Source: [Mycobacterium] crassicus (GTDB taxonomy: Bacteria; Actinomycetota; Actinomycetes; Mycobacteriales; Mycobacteriaceae). Taken from it: 64,000 bases of DNA. The stretch lies in the NCBI RefSeq assembly GCF_020181615.1, contig NZ_CP084029.1, forward strand, positions 3,409,995-3,473,994, given 5' to 3'. Below, piece after piece: positions 28,200-37,841 of this stretch. Under the pieces are notes generated by a model. The model made no database searches. It was not told the DNA's origin and saw only the letters and a list, made by a program, of their open reading frames with translations. Position numbers and translations under genes: made by a program. Position 1 is the first letter of the stretch; each line of letters opens with the position of its first letter.

Positions 28200-29180
28200 C
28201 TAGGACTCGCGCAATACCGTGAGCAGCCGGCGTGCCGCCTCGACCCGGCGCTGCGCCGGACCGGTCAAGGTGTCCAGCGCGCATTCGGGATCGGCGGGCG
28301 GGCCCAGATGCCCGCAGCCGCGGGGGCATTCGGTGATCGCCTCGGCGAGATCGGAGAACGCCAACAGCACGTCGTCGGGCGCGATGTGGGCCAGTCCGAA
28401 CGAGCGGATACCCGGGGTGTCGATCACCCAGCCGGATCCGGCCAGCTGAAGTGCAACCGACTGGGTCGAGGTGTGTCGCCCCCGGCCGATGTCGGTGACC
28501 CGTCCTACCGCCCGGCCTGCTTCTGGGACAAGGCGATTCACTAGAGTGGATTTGCCGACACCGGAATGCCCCAGCAGCACAGTGACTTTGGATTCCAGCA
28601 GCGGAGCCACTGCGTCTAGCGGGTCATCACGGCCCGCGGTGACCACCGTGAGGTCCAGGTCGGCGAACTGGCCGGCGAACGGCTCCGGGTCTGCCAGGTC
28701 CGTCTTGGTCAGGCACAGAATCGGCGCGAGGCCGCCGGCGTAGGCGGCGATCAGCGTCCGCTCGACCAGACCGGTGCGCGGCGGCGGGTCGGCCAGCGCC
28801 ACCACTATCAGCAGCTGGTCGGCGTTGGCGACCACCACCCGCTCGGTGGGATCGGTGTCATCGGCGGTGCGCCGCAACACCGTTCGTCGCGGCCCGCGCC
28901 GGACGATGCGGGCCAGGGTATCTGGACGTCCGGACAGGTCGCCGACCACGTCGACCCGGTCGCCGACGACGATCGGGGTACGGCCCAGCTCGCGCGCGCG
29001 CATCGCGGTGACCTGCCGGTCCGCGTCGGCGTCCAGGACACAACCCCAGCGCCCGCGGTCGACGCTGACCACCATCGCAGACTGCGCGTCGGCGTGGTCG
29101 GGACGGATCTTGGTGCGCGGCCGTGAGCCGCGCCCGGAACGGACCTTGACGTCGGACTCGTCGTAGTCGCCCGGTTTCAA
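28200..29180 (-). CDS. rsgA: Ribosome small-subunit-dependent GTPase A
   Basis: RsgA is a circularly permuted GTPase that checks late 30S ribosome maturation. The order seen is an N-terminal OB-fold region, G4 (LTKTDL), then G1/P-loop [13 protein letters not shown]3 DTPG, and a C-terminal zinc knuckle with CPRGCGH and a distant Cys. I favour a TTG start at 29180, which overlaps the aroA stop as TTGA and gives 326 residues, close to the length I recall for Rv3228. An ATG at 29216 would overlap aroA by 40 bases. It is cotranscribed with aroA. Confidence 0.88.
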   Translation of the reverse strand: MKPGDYDESDVKVRSGRGSRPRTKIRPDHADAQSAMVVSVDRGRWGCVLDADADRQVTAMRARELGRTPIVVGDRVDVVGDLSGRPDTLARIVRRGPRRTVLRRTADDTDPTERVVVANADQLLIVVALADPPPRTGLVERTLIAAYAGGLAPILCLTKTDLADPEPFAGQFADLDLTVVTAGRDDPLDAVAPLLESKVTVLLGHSGVGKSTLVNRLVPEAGRAVGRVTDIGRGRHTSTQSVALQLAGSGWVIDTPGIRSFGLAHIAPDDVLLAFSDLAEAITECPRGCGHLGPPADPECALDTLTGPAQRRVEAARRLLTVLRES

Positions 29181-30469
29181 GCGCCGGACCCCGAAGCTGC
29201 CAGCATCTCGGCCCACATCCGGGGGAACGCGGGCAATGTCTTGGCGGTGGTCTCGATGTCCTCCACTTCGACGCCGGCGACCCGCAGCCCGATGATCGCT
29301 CCCGCGGTGGCCATCCGGTGATCGGCGTAGGAGTGCCAGAGTCCGCCGTGCAGCGGAGTCGCGGTGATCACCAGGCCGTCGGGTGTTTCCACGCTGTCGC
29401 CGCCGAGCCGATTGATCTCGGTGGTCAGCGCCGCCAACCGGTCCGTCTCATGGCCGCGAAGGTGCGCGATACCGCTCAGGCGCGACACCGATCCCGGCGT
29501 GGCCAGCGCCGCCAGTGCTGCCACCGTCGGGGTGAGTTCGCCGACCGCGCGCAGATCCACGTCGAATCCCGGGTAGTCCGGCGGTCCCACAACCTCAAGA
29601 TGCGAGTCGGTTAGGCCTACCGACCCACCCGTTCTGCCGAAGACATCGGTGATGACGTCGCCCGGCTGCACGCTGGACGCCGGCCAGCCGTCGATGCGCA
29701 CTTTGCCGCCGGTGACCACCGCAGCGGCGAGGAACGGGGTGGCGTTCGACAGGTCCGGTTCGATCTCCCAGTGCCGGGCGGCAGGCGTGCCCGGCCGCAC
29801 CTGCCAGCGATTCGGGGTGCTGTCGTCGACGCCGATACCGGCCTGCCGCAGCATGGCCACGGTCATCGCGATGTGCGGCGCGGACGGCAGGGACGCACCG
29901 GTGTGCACCACGGTCAGCCCGTCGTCGAAGGCTGCGGCGGCCAGCAGCAGGCCCGAGACGAACTGCGAGGACGACGAGGCGTCGATCTTCACGGTGCCAC
30001 CGGCGACCGAACCGGCGCCGTGGATCCCGAACGGCAGTCCGTCGCCCTCGACTGCGATGCCCAGGCTGCGCATCGCCTCCAGCAGCGGCGTCATGGGCCG
30101 CGCCCGGGCCTGCTCGTCACCGTCGAAGACGACGGTTGCGGTGCCCAGCGCGGCCAGCGGGGGTACGAACCGCAACACGGTGCCGGCCAGGCCGCAGTTC
30201 AACCGGGTGTCCGGCTCGGGGTCGATCTCACCACTGACCGTGACCTGGTGAGACACCGCCTCGACCCGCAGGCCCAGCGCCCGCAACGCGTCGAGCATCA
30301 GGTCGGTGTCACGGCTGCGCAGGGCGCCGGAAAGGGTGGAGACCCCGCCGCCGCGCGCCGCCGCCAGTGCGGCCAACACCAGCGCCCGGTTGGTCTGTGA
30401 CTTCGATCCGGGCACGGCAACCGAAGCGTCTACGGGGGCGGTGGTGGTCGGTGCCGGCCAAGTCGTCAC
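29177..30469 (-). CDS. aroA: 3-phosphoshikimate 1-carboxyvinyltransferase (EPSP synthase)
   Basis: The 430-residue AroA joins shikimate-3-phosphate and phosphoenolpyruvate in the aromatic amino-acid pathway. Visible features are [17 protein letters not shown] with the substrate-binding Lys, [12 protein letters not shown] in place of the usual NAGTA-type loop, [23 protein letters not shown], and [15 protein letters not shown]. The length is normal. It is followed at once by rsgA. Relative to the M. tuberculosis order I remember, aroA and rsgA point the other way here. Confidence 0.93.
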   Translation of the reverse strand: MTTWPAPTTTAPVDASVAVPGSKSQTNRALVLAALAAARGGGVSTLSGALRSRDTDLMLDALRALGLRVEAVSHQVTVSGEIDPEPDTRLNCGLAGTVLRFVPPLAALGTATVVFDGDEQARARPMTPLLEAMRSLGIAVEGDGLPFGIHGAGSVAGGTVKIDASSSSQFVSGLLLAAAAFDDGLTVVHTGASLPSAPHIAMTVAMLRQAGIGVDDSTPNRWQVRPGTPAARHWEIEPDLSNATPFLAAAVVTGGKVRIDGWPASSVQPGDVITDVFGRTGGSVGLTDSHLEVVGPPDYPGFDVDLRAVGELTPTVAALAALATPGSVSRLSGIAHLRGHETDRLAALTTEINRLGGDSVETPDGLVITATPLHGGLWHSYADHRMATAGAIIGLRVAGVEVEDIETTAKTLPAFPRMWAEMLAASGSGA

Positions 30470-30586
30470 GGTTTCATCCTGCCAGCGCTCGGCCCAGGCG
30501 CTGGTACCGGCGCAACCGGAGGTTCTTTGCCGGCTGGCTGCCTTGCATCACCCAACCGTTTACCCAGGTTCATTACGATCAGCGGC

Positions 30587-32173
30587 ATGGCTCTGACGGC
30601 GGGCTCGGTTTTTGCTGAGTACACCATCCTCAAACTCCTGGGTGCCGGGGCGATGGGCAAGGTCTATCTCGCTCAGCACCCCCGGCTGCCGCGTCTCGAG
30701 GCGTTGAAGGTTCTTCGCCGATCCCTGAGCGCCGACGATGAATACGAGGAGCGGTTCCGGCGGGAGGCCGAGGCCGCTTCGGTGCTGGTGCACCCGAACA
30801 TCGTGGGCGTCTACGACCGTGGCGAGTACCGCGGGCGGCTGTGGATCGCCATGGACTACATCGAGGGCGAGACGCTCGGTGAGCTGATCTGCCGTAGGTT
30901 TCCGGCCGGCATGCCCGCCGAGATGGTCATCCCGATCGTGGCCAACATCGCCGATGCACTCGATTACGCCCACCGCCAGGGGGTGGTGCACCGCGACGTC
31001 AAACCGAGCAACATCCTGGTGCCCGACCCGGAAGAGGGACACGAGGACGAGCTGACGGCCGTGCTGGCCGATTTCGGCATCGCCCGCCAGCTCAGCGGGC
31101 CCACCGGGCTGACCGCGAGCAATCTGGCCATCGGCACCATCGCCTATGCCGCCCCGGAGCAGCTGATGGGTTCCGAAGGCCTGGAACGTGCCGACCAGTA
31201 CGCCCTGGCCGCCACCGCGTTCCAGATGCTGACCGGCACGCCGCCGTTCCAGCATGAGAATCCGGTGACCGTCATCAGTCATCACCTGAACACCCCGCCT
31301 CCCCTGCTCAGTGACCGGCGCCCCGAGTTGGCGGCGTTCGACGACGTGATGGCAGCGGCGCTGGCCAAAGATCCCGCCGAGCGGTTCCGGGACTGCTCGG
31401 AGTTCGTGACGGCACTGGCCGAGCAACTCCACGATCCGGCCGACGACGGCTCGTCGGATGCGGCCAGCACCGTCATCCGCGGCATCCCGCGTGCGGCGTT
31501 CCCCGAGCCCCCGCCGAGCCGGCTGTCCAAATTGGCCCGGCCGGCCGTCGTGATACCGATCGCGCTCGGACTGGTGGGGGCCGCGGCGGCGCTGGTCCCG
31601 CGACTGTTGGCCGAGGAGCCCGTCGAGACCGCGGCCGCCGACGGTGCGCCCGCCGGAGTAACCGCACCGCCGTTCAAGGTGCCCGTGTTCGACGGGACCT
31701 ACCGCGTCGACGCCAACCGGGCCGGCGAGAAGTACAACGGCGTCCCCAACCCGCACCCGCCCAACATCAGCACCTGGTGGGCGGTCCAGTCCGGGTGCGA
31801 CGGCACTGCATGCACCGCCACCGCAACGATGCTCGACGTGAAGGATCACCGGAAGCCCGCGAAGTTGCCGAACGGCGGCACCCAGATGGTTCTCGAGTTC
31901 CGGGACAACACCTGGCATTCCCGGCCCCAGCATCTGGATGCGGCGTGCGTGGGCCCCGACGGGAAGCTCGGCAACCAGACCACCACGCAGGTGCTGACGC
32001 TGGAGCCGACCATCCCGGGTGTGCTGCACGGTGCGATGCTCGCCACCGTCGACACCAACGAATGCGGCCAGCGCGGGGCCCAGATCTGGGTTCCGGTGGT
32101 GGCGAGCCGGTTCGGCGACGCACCGCCGGAGATCGTCACCACCAACACGGCCAAGTCGGTCAAGCCGGCCTGA
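30587..32173 (+). CDS. Transmembrane serine/threonine protein kinase
   Basis: The 528-residue protein starts at ATG 30587. The cytoplasmic kinase domain (about residues 12-280) has glycine loop GAGAMGKVY, Lys41 in ALKVLRR, catalytic HRDVKPSN (135-142), ADFG (161-164) and AYAAPEQL. A juxtamembrane segment follows, then one transmembrane helix at about 319-340 and an extracytoplasmic domain of about 185 residues with four Cys (GCDGTACTATA, AACVG, NECGQ). This is the PknF/PknI-like layout of mycobacterial Hanks kinases. I do not recall a kinase at this position in M. tuberculosis, so it may be accessory. It converges on desA3 with a terminator between. Confidence 0.88.
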   Translation: MALTAGSVFAEYTILKLLGAGAMGKVYLAQHPRLPRLEALKVLRRSLSADDEYEERFRREAEAASVLVHPNIVGVYDRGEYRGRLWIAMDYIEGETLGELICRRFPAGMPAEMVIPIVANIADALDYAHRQGVVHRDVKPSNILVPDPEEGHEDELTAVLADFGIARQLSGPTGLTASNLAIGTIAYAAPEQLMGSEGLERADQYALAATAFQMLTGTPPFQHENPVTVISHHLNTPPPLLSDRRPELAAFDDVMAAALAKDPAERFRDCSEFVTALAEQLHDPADDGSSDAASTVIRGIPRAAFPEPPPSRLSKLARPAVVIPIALGLVGAAAALVPRLLAEEPVETAAADGAPAGVTAPPFKVPVFDGTYRVDANRAGEKYNGVPNPHPPNISTWWAVQSGCDGTACTATATMLDVKDHRKPAKLPNGGTQMVLEFRDNTWHSRPQHLDAACVGPDGKLGNQTTTQVLTLEPTIPGVLHGAMLATVDTNECGQRGAQIWVPVVASRFGDAPPEIVTTNTAKSVKPA

Positions 32174-32197
32174 TCCCGCGCTGACGCGGACGGCATA

Positions 32198-32224
32198 CCC
32201 CCAGCACGCTCGCGCGGCTGGGGG
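32198..32224. terminator. Bidirectional hairpin between the kinase and desA3
   Basis: CCCCCAGC (32198-32205) pairs perfectly with GCTGGGGG (32217-32224) around an 11-base loop. It lies between two convergent stops (32173 and 32233). Confidence 0.7.
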
Positions 32225-32232
32225 CCCGCGGA

Positions 32233-33489
32233 TCAGGCGGCCAGGTCGCTGGCGCCTCGGCGCCAGCCGCGGACCGCTGCGATCGCGGTCTTGAGTCCGC
32301 GGCGCCGCCCGGTCACCGGGTCGGTCCGGGAGAAGCCCGGCTCCAGCTCGGCGAACATCCGCTCGCTGCGGGTCTCCGGGGCGTCATCGGCGGTGTCGGT
32401 CAGGAACCGGTCCGGCAGTGACAGTTTCGCGATGGTCCGCCAGGTCTTGGCGTACTGCACCAGGAACGGTCCAGAGGTGTAGGGCAGGTCGTAGCGGTCA
32501 CAGATGTCCCGCACCCGCGCCGCGACCTCCGGGTAACGGTTGCTCGGCAGATCCGGGTACAGGTGATGTTCGATCTGGTGCGACAGGCTGCCGCTCATGA
32601 ACCGCATCGCCGGCCCGGCGTCGATGTTGGCACTGCCCAGCAATTGCCGCAGGTACCACTGGCCCCGCGACTCGCCGACCATGTCGGTCTTGGTGAACTT
32701 CTCGGCGCCGTCCGGGAAGTGGCCGCAGAAGATGATCGCGTTGGACCACACGTTGCGGATCACGTTGGCGATCACGTTGGCCTTGAACGTCGAGAAGAAC
32801 GTCGCACCTGGCGACAACGAGGTCAGCGCCGGGAATGCCACATAGTCCTTGAACACCTGCCGGACGGCCTTGCCGGAGAACTCCCGCAGCCGCACCAGGG
32901 ACGCCTGACGGTCCGACCGGCCCTGGAAGATCTTGCCGAGCTCCAAGTGCTGCAACGCGATTCCCCATTCGAACCCGATCGCCAACATCAGGTTGTACGC
33001 CAGGTTGAACAGGTTGAAGCGTTGCCACGGCTGATCCCGGGTGACCCGCAGCAGGCCGTAGCCCACATCGTCGTCCATACCCAGGATGTTGGTGTACTTG
33101 TGGTGCTGGAAGTTGTGGGTGAAGCGCCAGTGCTTGGCGGCGCCGGACATGTCCCACTCCCAACTGGTGGAGTGAATCTCCGGATCGTTCATCCAGTCCC
33201 ATTGGCCGTGCAGGACGTTGTGGCCGATCTCCATGTTCTCGACGATCTTGGCCACGCCCAGGGTCGCCGCGCCGGCCCAGCGCGCCGAGCGGCGCGAACT
33301 CGCGGCCAGCAGCACTCGGCCGGTCACTTCGAGCATGCGCTGGGCAGCGATGGTGCGGCGGATGTAGCGGGCGTCGCGCTCACCGCGCGAGTCCTCGATA
33401 TCGCGACGAATGGCGTCCAGCTCAGCGGCGAGGTTCTCCACATCGGCGTCACTGAGATGTGCGAACACCTCGACGTCGGTTACCGCCAT
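32233..33489 (-). CDS. desA3: Membrane fatty-acid desaturase (stearoyl-CoA delta-9 type, DesA3-like)
   Basis: This 418-residue acyl-CoA desaturase makes oleate-type unsaturated acids for membrane lipids. All three di-iron histidine boxes are present: HNVLH (90-94), HNFQHH (125-130) and HQIEHH (304-309). Hydrophobic segments lie between them. By memory and position it matches Rv3229c, whose product works with the Rv3230c reductase, encoded here just upstream. A perfect 10+10 palindrome at 33545-33568 lies before its ATG and resembles the site before the reductase gene, so both are probably coregulated. Confidence 0.92.
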   Translation of the reverse strand: MAVTDVEVFAHLSDADVENLAAELDAIRRDIEDSRGERDARYIRRTIAAQRMLEVTGRVLLAASSRRSARWAGAATLGVAKIVENMEIGHNVLHGQWDWMNDPEIHSTSWEWDMSGAAKHWRFTHNFQHHKYTNILGMDDDVGYGLLRVTRDQPWQRFNLFNLAYNLMLAIGFEWGIALQHLELGKIFQGRSDRQASLVRLREFSGKAVRQVFKDYVAFPALTSLSPGATFFSTFKANVIANVIRNVWSNAIIFCGHFPDGAEKFTKTDMVGESRGQWYLRQLLGSANIDAGPAMRFMSGSLSHQIEHHLYPDLPSNRYPEVAARVRDICDRYDLPYTSGPFLVQYAKTWRTIAKLSLPDRFLTDTADDAPETRSERMFAELEPGFSRTDPVTGRRRGLKTAIAAVRGWRRGASDLAA

Positions 33490-33544
33490 CAGACCGCCTC
33501 TCGGGCTCTCGGAATCATGAATCCACTGCTTGACCGACGCTATC

Positions 33545-33568
33545 GTAACCTACGCTTCCGTAGGTTAC
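33545..33568. promoter_or_regulatory. Perfect palindromic operator upstream of desA3
   Basis: GTAACCTACG (33545-33554) and CGTAGGTTAC (33559-33568) are perfect inverted copies separated by CTTC. The site is 56 bases upstream of the desA3 ATG. The core CCTACG-N4-CGTAG recurs at 34765. The size and symmetry fit a TetR-family repressor sensing fatty acyl-CoA. The regulator itself is not identified. Confidence 0.7.
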
Positions 33569-33581
33569 CAGCGGGTAACCG

Positions 33582-34727
33582 TTAGACGTCCAGTTGGCAG
33601 TCGCCCGCGGCCGTACAGACACACGTCTGGATACGGGTGCCCGGCTCATGGTCTTCCCCGGTCCGCAGGTCTCGAACCTGGCCCTCCACCAGTTCCACCA
33701 CGCAGGACTGACAGATACCCATCCGGCATCCGAAGGGCATCGCGGCGCCGACGCTCTCCCCCGCCTCCAGCAGGGTCGTCGCGGCATCGGCGACGACGCT
33801 CTTGCCGCTCGCCACAAAGGTGACGGTCCCGCCGCCTTCGGCCGTCGCGGTCCGCGCCACCGCGAAACGCTCGACGTGCAACCGCTCGGCTATCCCGGCG
33901 TCGCCCCAGAGCTGTTCAGCGTCGGCCAGCATCGCCGTCGGCCCGCACGCCCAGGTGACCCGCTCGCGCCAGTCGGGCACCTCGCCGTCCAGGGCTTCGA
34001 CTCCACTGAGGTCCAGCCGGCCCTCGCTGCGAGTGGCGCGCAGCCGCAACCGGTAACCGGGGTGCTCGCGTTGCAGCGCGGCCAGCTCGTCGGCGAACAG
34101 CGATTCGTCCGCGGTCGGTGCCGAGTGCAGGTGGACGACATCGGTGATGCCGTCCCGGCGGGCCAGGGTTCGCAGCATCGACATGACCGGCGTGATCCCC
34201 GATCCGGCGGTCAGGAACAGCACCGTGGCCGGCGCCGGGTCGGGCAGCACGAACTCACCCCGCGGCGCGGCCAGCCGGACGATGGTGCCCGGGGCCACCC
34301 CGTCCACCAGGTGGCTGGACAAGAAGCCCTCCGGCATCGCCTTGACGGTGATGGCAACGGTGCGCGCCCCGCTCACCGGGCTCGAGGTCAGCGAATAGGA
34401 ACGCCAACGCCACCGCCCCTCGACCAGCAGGCCGATGCCGATGTACTGGCCGGCCCGGTAGTCGAAGTGAAAACCCCAGCCGGGTTTGATGACCAGTGTC
34501 GCCGAATCCGCGGTCTCGCGCCGCACCTCCAGCACCCGGCCGCGCAGTTCACGCGCCGACCACAACGGGTTGGCCAGGCGCAGGTAGTCGTCCGGCAGCA
34601 ACGGGGTGGTGATGCGAGTGACAATGCGGCGCACCGCATTCCACCCAGGATGGCGGTCCGCGCCGACAACGCTCGGCCGCTTGGTGTCGCCGATGTTCGC
34701 GACGATCGACGCGTGCTTCTTGCTCAC
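33582..34727 (-). CDS. Ferredoxin reductase/oxygenase-reductase, electron donor to desaturase (Rv3230c-like)
   Basis: The 381-residue fusion has an FAD domain ([13 protein letters not shown]), an NAD(P)H domain ([24 protein letters not shown]) and a C-terminal plant-type [2Fe-2S] ferredoxin with the cluster cysteines in [10 protein letters not shown] and QTCVC. It passes electrons from NADPH to the desaturase. I choose the GTG at 34727 ([12 protein letters not shown]), which has AGGGAAG upstream and gives about the length I recall for Rv3230c. An upstream ATG at 34811 would overlap the operator. It lies directly upstream of desA3 but appears to have its own operator. Confidence 0.9.
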   Translation of the reverse strand: MSKKHASIVANIGDTKRPSVVGADRHPGWNAVRRIVTRITTPLLPDDYLRLANPLWSARELRGRVLEVRRETADSATLVIKPGWGFHFDYRAGQYIGIGLLVEGRWRWRSYSLTSSPVSGARTVAITVKAMPEGFLSSHLVDGVAPGTIVRLAAPRGEFVLPDPAPATVLFLTAGSGITPVMSMLRTLARRDGITDVVHLHSAPTADESLFADELAALQREHPGYRLRLRATRSEGRLDLSGVEALDGEVPDWRERVTWACGPTAMLADAEQLWGDAGIAERLHVERFAVARTATAEGGGTVTFVASGKSVVADAATTLLEAGESVGAAMPFGCRMGICQSCVVELVEGQVRDLRTGEDHEPGTRIQTCVCTAAGDCQLDV

Positions 34728-34764
34728 TGAAACTTCCCTGCCCATAACCCGGGGTCCGATAGAA

Positions 34765-34780
34765 CCTACGGTAGCGTAGC
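34765..34780. promoter_or_regulatory. Imperfect palindromic operator upstream of the desaturase reductase
   Basis: CCTACG (34765-34770), GTAG spacer, CGTAGC (34775-34780). It has the same half-sites and spacing as the desA3 operator, with one mismatch at the end. It is 38 bases upstream of the GTG start. Confidence 0.6.
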
Positions 34781-34797
34781 TCGCCCCGGTGCTGTCA

Positions 34798-35337
34798 TCA
34801 CAGCAGGTCAAGCAGGAAAGGTAACTCCTGGGTGGCGTACCACGCCAGGTCGTGGTCCTGGGCGTCGCCGACCGTCAGCTCGGCGTCCTCGTCACCGAGG
34901 TCGGCATCGTCGATCGCCGCCACCGCAGCCAGCACCGCCGGCTCGGCGGCCGCATTGTCCACATAGGCGGCGAGCACGTCGGTGATCGCGACCGGCCCGG
35001 CCAGCCGGACCACCGCGGCGTCCAGGTCAGGGCGAAGAACAACGGCGGACCCGTCGGCTCCATCGGCGATGTCGGCCACCAGCACCGCTCGGCGGGTCGG
35101 CAGTGCGGTATCCGCCGCACCGGCCCCACCCCCTGCCGTTTCGGCGCCGAGCAGCCGCAGCGACGCCAGCGCCGCCTCCCCCAGCGCGACCTCGGCCAGT
35201 TCGTCGTCGTCGCCTTGGGCATAGGACTCGCGCAGCGCCGGAGTCACCGCGAACGCGGTTCCTCCGAGCACCCGCAGTGACCCGTCGGCGACCAGCTGCG
35301 CCAGCATGGCCAGTGTCGCCGGGATGTAGACCCGCAT
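34798..35337 (-). CDS. Conserved hypothetical protein (Rv3231c-like, DUF6912-type)
   Basis: The 179-residue acidic protein starts [19 protein letters not shown] and has an Ala-rich middle with VLVADIADG and a C-terminal [19 protein letters not shown]. It has no signal peptide, transmembrane helix or catalytic motif I can recognise. It corresponds by position and start motif to actinobacterial Rv3231c, of unknown function. The WYATQE segment is the most conserved-looking part. It lies between ppk2 and the desaturase reductase in the same direction. Confidence 0.8.
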   Translation of the reverse strand: MRVYIPATLAMLAQLVADGSLRVLGGTAFAVTPALRESYAQGDDDELAEVALGEAALASLRLLGAETAGGGAGAADTALPTRRAVLVADIADGADGSAVVLRPDLDAAVVRLAGPVAITDVLAAYVDNAAAEPAVLAAVAAIDDADLGDEDAELTVGDAQDHDLAWYATQELPFLLDLL

Positions 35338-35369
35338 GAGCGAACCCTAGCCCGCCCGACCGCGACTAC

Positions 35370-36194
35370 TCACCCCTGCGCCAACAGCGTGGCTGCGTGG
35401 TCGTGGACGTAGTGGTAGAGCGTGCGGTCGGGGCGCTGATAGTCACCGGTCACAACGGGCCGGTCCGGCAGGTCCACCCGGTCCTGCTCGACTTCGGAGT
35501 ACGGAATCGTCGACAGCAGGTGCGCGATCATGTTCAGCCGGGCGTGTTTTTTGATCTCGGACTCCACCACGTACCAGGGGCTGGCCGGCACGTCGGTGCT
35601 CGCCATCATCTCGTCGCGAGCCCGGGAGTAGCCCTCCCAGTGGTTCACCGACTCGAGGTCCATCGGAGACAGCTTCCACCGCCGCAGCGGATCCTTTCGG
35701 CGACTCCGGAACCGGCGCAGCTGCTCGTCCTGGGAGACCGAGAACCAGTACTTGCGCAACAGGATTCCGTCGTCGATCAGCAGCTGCTCGAAGGCCGGGG
35801 CCTGCTCAAGGAACCGTGAATGTTCTTCCGGGGTACAAAAACCCATCACCTTCTCCACCCCGGCGCGGTTGTACCAGGACCGGTCGAAGAGCGTGATCTC
35901 GCCGCGGGCCGGCAGATGGGCGACGTAACGCTGGAAGTACCACTGTCCGCGTTCGCGTTCACTGGGCGCCGGAAGTGCCGCCACCCGCACCAGCCGCGGG
36001 TTGAGGCTTTCGGTGATGCGCTTGATCGCGCCCCCCTTACCGGCGGCGTCGCGACCTTCGAAGATGACCACGACGCGGGCGCCTGTGCTGCGCACCCATT
36101 CCTGAAGTTTGACCAGTTCGATCTGCAGGCGGCGCAATTCCCGCTCGTACACCTCGTCGGAGATCCGGCGCGCGGTGTCCCGGTCGCTGCTCAC
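35370..36194 (-). CDS. ppk2: Polyphosphate kinase 2
   Basis: The 274-residue PPK2 class I enzyme transfers phosphate between polyphosphate and nucleoside diphosphates. Walker A is EGRDAAGKGG (47-56) and Walker B is FDRSWYNRAG (103-112). A lid region with WYFQRY precedes it and RRKDPLRRWKLSPMD follows. The length fits the short single-domain form, like Rv3232c. The GTG start overlaps the stop of the WS/DGAT gene as GTGA, so the two are coupled. It may link polyphosphate status to lipid storage, but this is inference. Confidence 0.93.
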   Translation of the reverse strand: MSSDRDTARRISDEVYERELRRLQIELVKLQEWVRSTGARVVVIFEGRDAAGKGGAIKRITESLNPRLVRVAALPAPSERERGQWYFQRYVAHLPARGEITLFDRSWYNRAGVEKVMGFCTPEEHSRFLEQAPAFEQLLIDDGILLRKYWFSVSQDEQLRRFRSRRKDPLRRWKLSPMDLESVNHWEGYSRARDEMMASTDVPASPWYVVESEIKKHARLNMIAHLLSTIPYSEVEQDRVDLPDRPVVTGDYQRPDRTLYHYVHDHAATLLAQG

Positions 36195-37585
36195 TTAGCT
36201 GCCTCCAGCAATTCGGCCAGTGCCTCATCCAACAGTGTCGAGACCATTCCGACGTCGCTCATCGCCTTACGGTCGGCGTTGACCCCGTAATACAACGTGC
36301 CGTTGTAGGACGTCACCCCGATGGCCAACGCCTTGTTGGGCAGCAGTGGGGGCACGCTGTAGGTCTCCAGGAGTTTCGCACCGCAGACATACAGCTGCCG
36401 TTGGGTTCCCGGCGCATTGGTGATCAACAGGTTGAACACCCGCCCGGAGAAGCCGGCGAAAGATGTCGCGACCCGAACGCCCATCGCGTGCAGAGTGGGC
36501 GGGACGAATCCCGAGACGGTCAAGATGGTGCGGGCATCCACCAGGCCGGTCGGCGTGGGGTGCGATTCGGTGGCGTAGGCGATCTGGGAGAGCCGGATCA
36601 CCGGATTCGGTTCTCCGACCGGCAGATCCACCAGGAACGGTGCCACGGCTCCGATGGGTTGGCCCGCGGTGTCCAACTCATGGCCCGAATACACCGAAAG
36701 CGGCGCCATGGCCCGCACCGTGCGCGTTGAGGAGACCGGCTCGCCACGGGACAGCAACCAGTTCCGCAGTGCCCCGGTGATGACCGCGAGCACGACGTCG
36801 TTGATGGCGCAGTCGTAGCGCGCCCGAACCGTGCGATAGTCCTCCAGCGCGCCCTGGGCCACCGAGAAGAGTCGGTTCTGCGACACCTGGGTGTTCAGTG
36901 GACTGTGCGGCGCGGTGCCGCGCACGATGGCCCGGGCCGCGTCGGTCGCCTTACGGCCCGCCCACACCAGCGGGCTGCCGACCGTCGACCCCACCGCTTG
37001 CAGCTGGCTTCTCGGCGCCCACACCCAGTCCCCGACCGCACCCAGCACCAGTTCGACAGCGCCGGGCTCGCGCCGCGGCACCCAGATGTCCTCGTCGAAC
37101 GGTGGCGGGCGCTGCGTCCGGTCGACCAGGACGTGCCCGAGGGCCGGTGCCGCCATGCCGTTGACCAGCGACTGGTGCGACTTGAGGTAGAGCGCGACCC
37201 GGTTGTCGGCCAGTCCCTCGATCAGATACAGCTCCCACAGCGGCCGGTACCGGTCCAGCGGCTGCTGACCGAGCTGCGCGACCAGATCATGCAACTGCCG
37301 GTCAGAGCCCGGCGACGGCACCGCGAGATGGCGCACGTGATAGGTGATGTCGAAGTCGTGGTCGTCCACCCACACCGGCCGGGCCAGACTCATCGCGACT
37401 TCACGGATCGTCTGCCGATAGCGCGGGATCTGCGGCAGCCGCTGCTCCACATTGGCCAACAGCTTGTCGTATCCGAGCCCGCCGCGCGGGTTGCGCAGAA
37501 TGTAGAGCGACTGCACGTACATCGGTGTGGTGGTGTTCTCCATCCGGTAGAAGGACGCATCCGCCGCCGACAGCCGATTCACCAT
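36191..37585 (-). CDS. WS/DGAT-family acyltransferase, full-length Tgs3-like, with altered active-site motif
   Basis: From the ATG at 37585 (MVNRLSAADASFYRME) the protein has 464 residues and a complete WS/DGAT fold with PLWELYLIEGL and NLLITNAPGT landmarks. Such enzymes acylate diacylglycerol or wax alcohols. The HHxxxDG catalytic motif reads HQSLVNG (137-143), so the second His and the Asp are replaced and activity is doubtful. From memory M. tuberculosis has this locus split into Rv3233c and Rv3234c (tgs3). Here it is one uninterrupted gene. GGAAGGG lies about 10 bases upstream. A start at 37624 is less likely. Confidence 0.85.
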   Translation of the reverse strand: MVNRLSAADASFYRMENTTTPMYVQSLYILRNPRGGLGYDKLLANVEQRLPQIPRYRQTIREVAMSLARPVWVDDHDFDITYHVRHLAVPSPGSDRQLHDLVAQLGQQPLDRYRPLWELYLIEGLADNRVALYLKSHQSLVNGMAAPALGHVLVDRTQRPPPFDEDIWVPRREPGAVELVLGAVGDWVWAPRSQLQAVGSTVGSPLVWAGRKATDAARAIVRGTAPHSPLNTQVSQNRLFSVAQGALEDYRTVRARYDCAINDVVLAVITGALRNWLLSRGEPVSSTRTVRAMAPLSVYSGHELDTAGQPIGAVAPFLVDLPVGEPNPVIRLSQIAYATESHPTPTGLVDARTILTVSGFVPPTLHAMGVRVATSFAGFSGRVFNLLITNAPGTQRQLYVCGAKLLETYSVPPLLPNKALAIGVTSYNGTLYYGVNADRKAMSDVGMVSTLLDEALAELLEAAK

Positions 37586-37841
37586 CGCGGCCCGCCCTTC
37601 CACTGATTCGATCCGGCCAGGCACAGCGCCGGCCCCGGACCCAGCGGTTCAGCAAGCCTCGACGAAAGGAGAGGCGACGCTGGGACCGCTGCATTAACCC
37701 AGAGATTCTGCCGCTCACGGTAACCCGCCACTACGGGCAACGCACGCGGATACCGCCGCGTCGCGATTGTGCGATGATCGCCCGACACACCCTGCCACTC
37801 TCCAGCAGGCGCATCCGTCGGACCGACCCTGGAGAGCTGCC

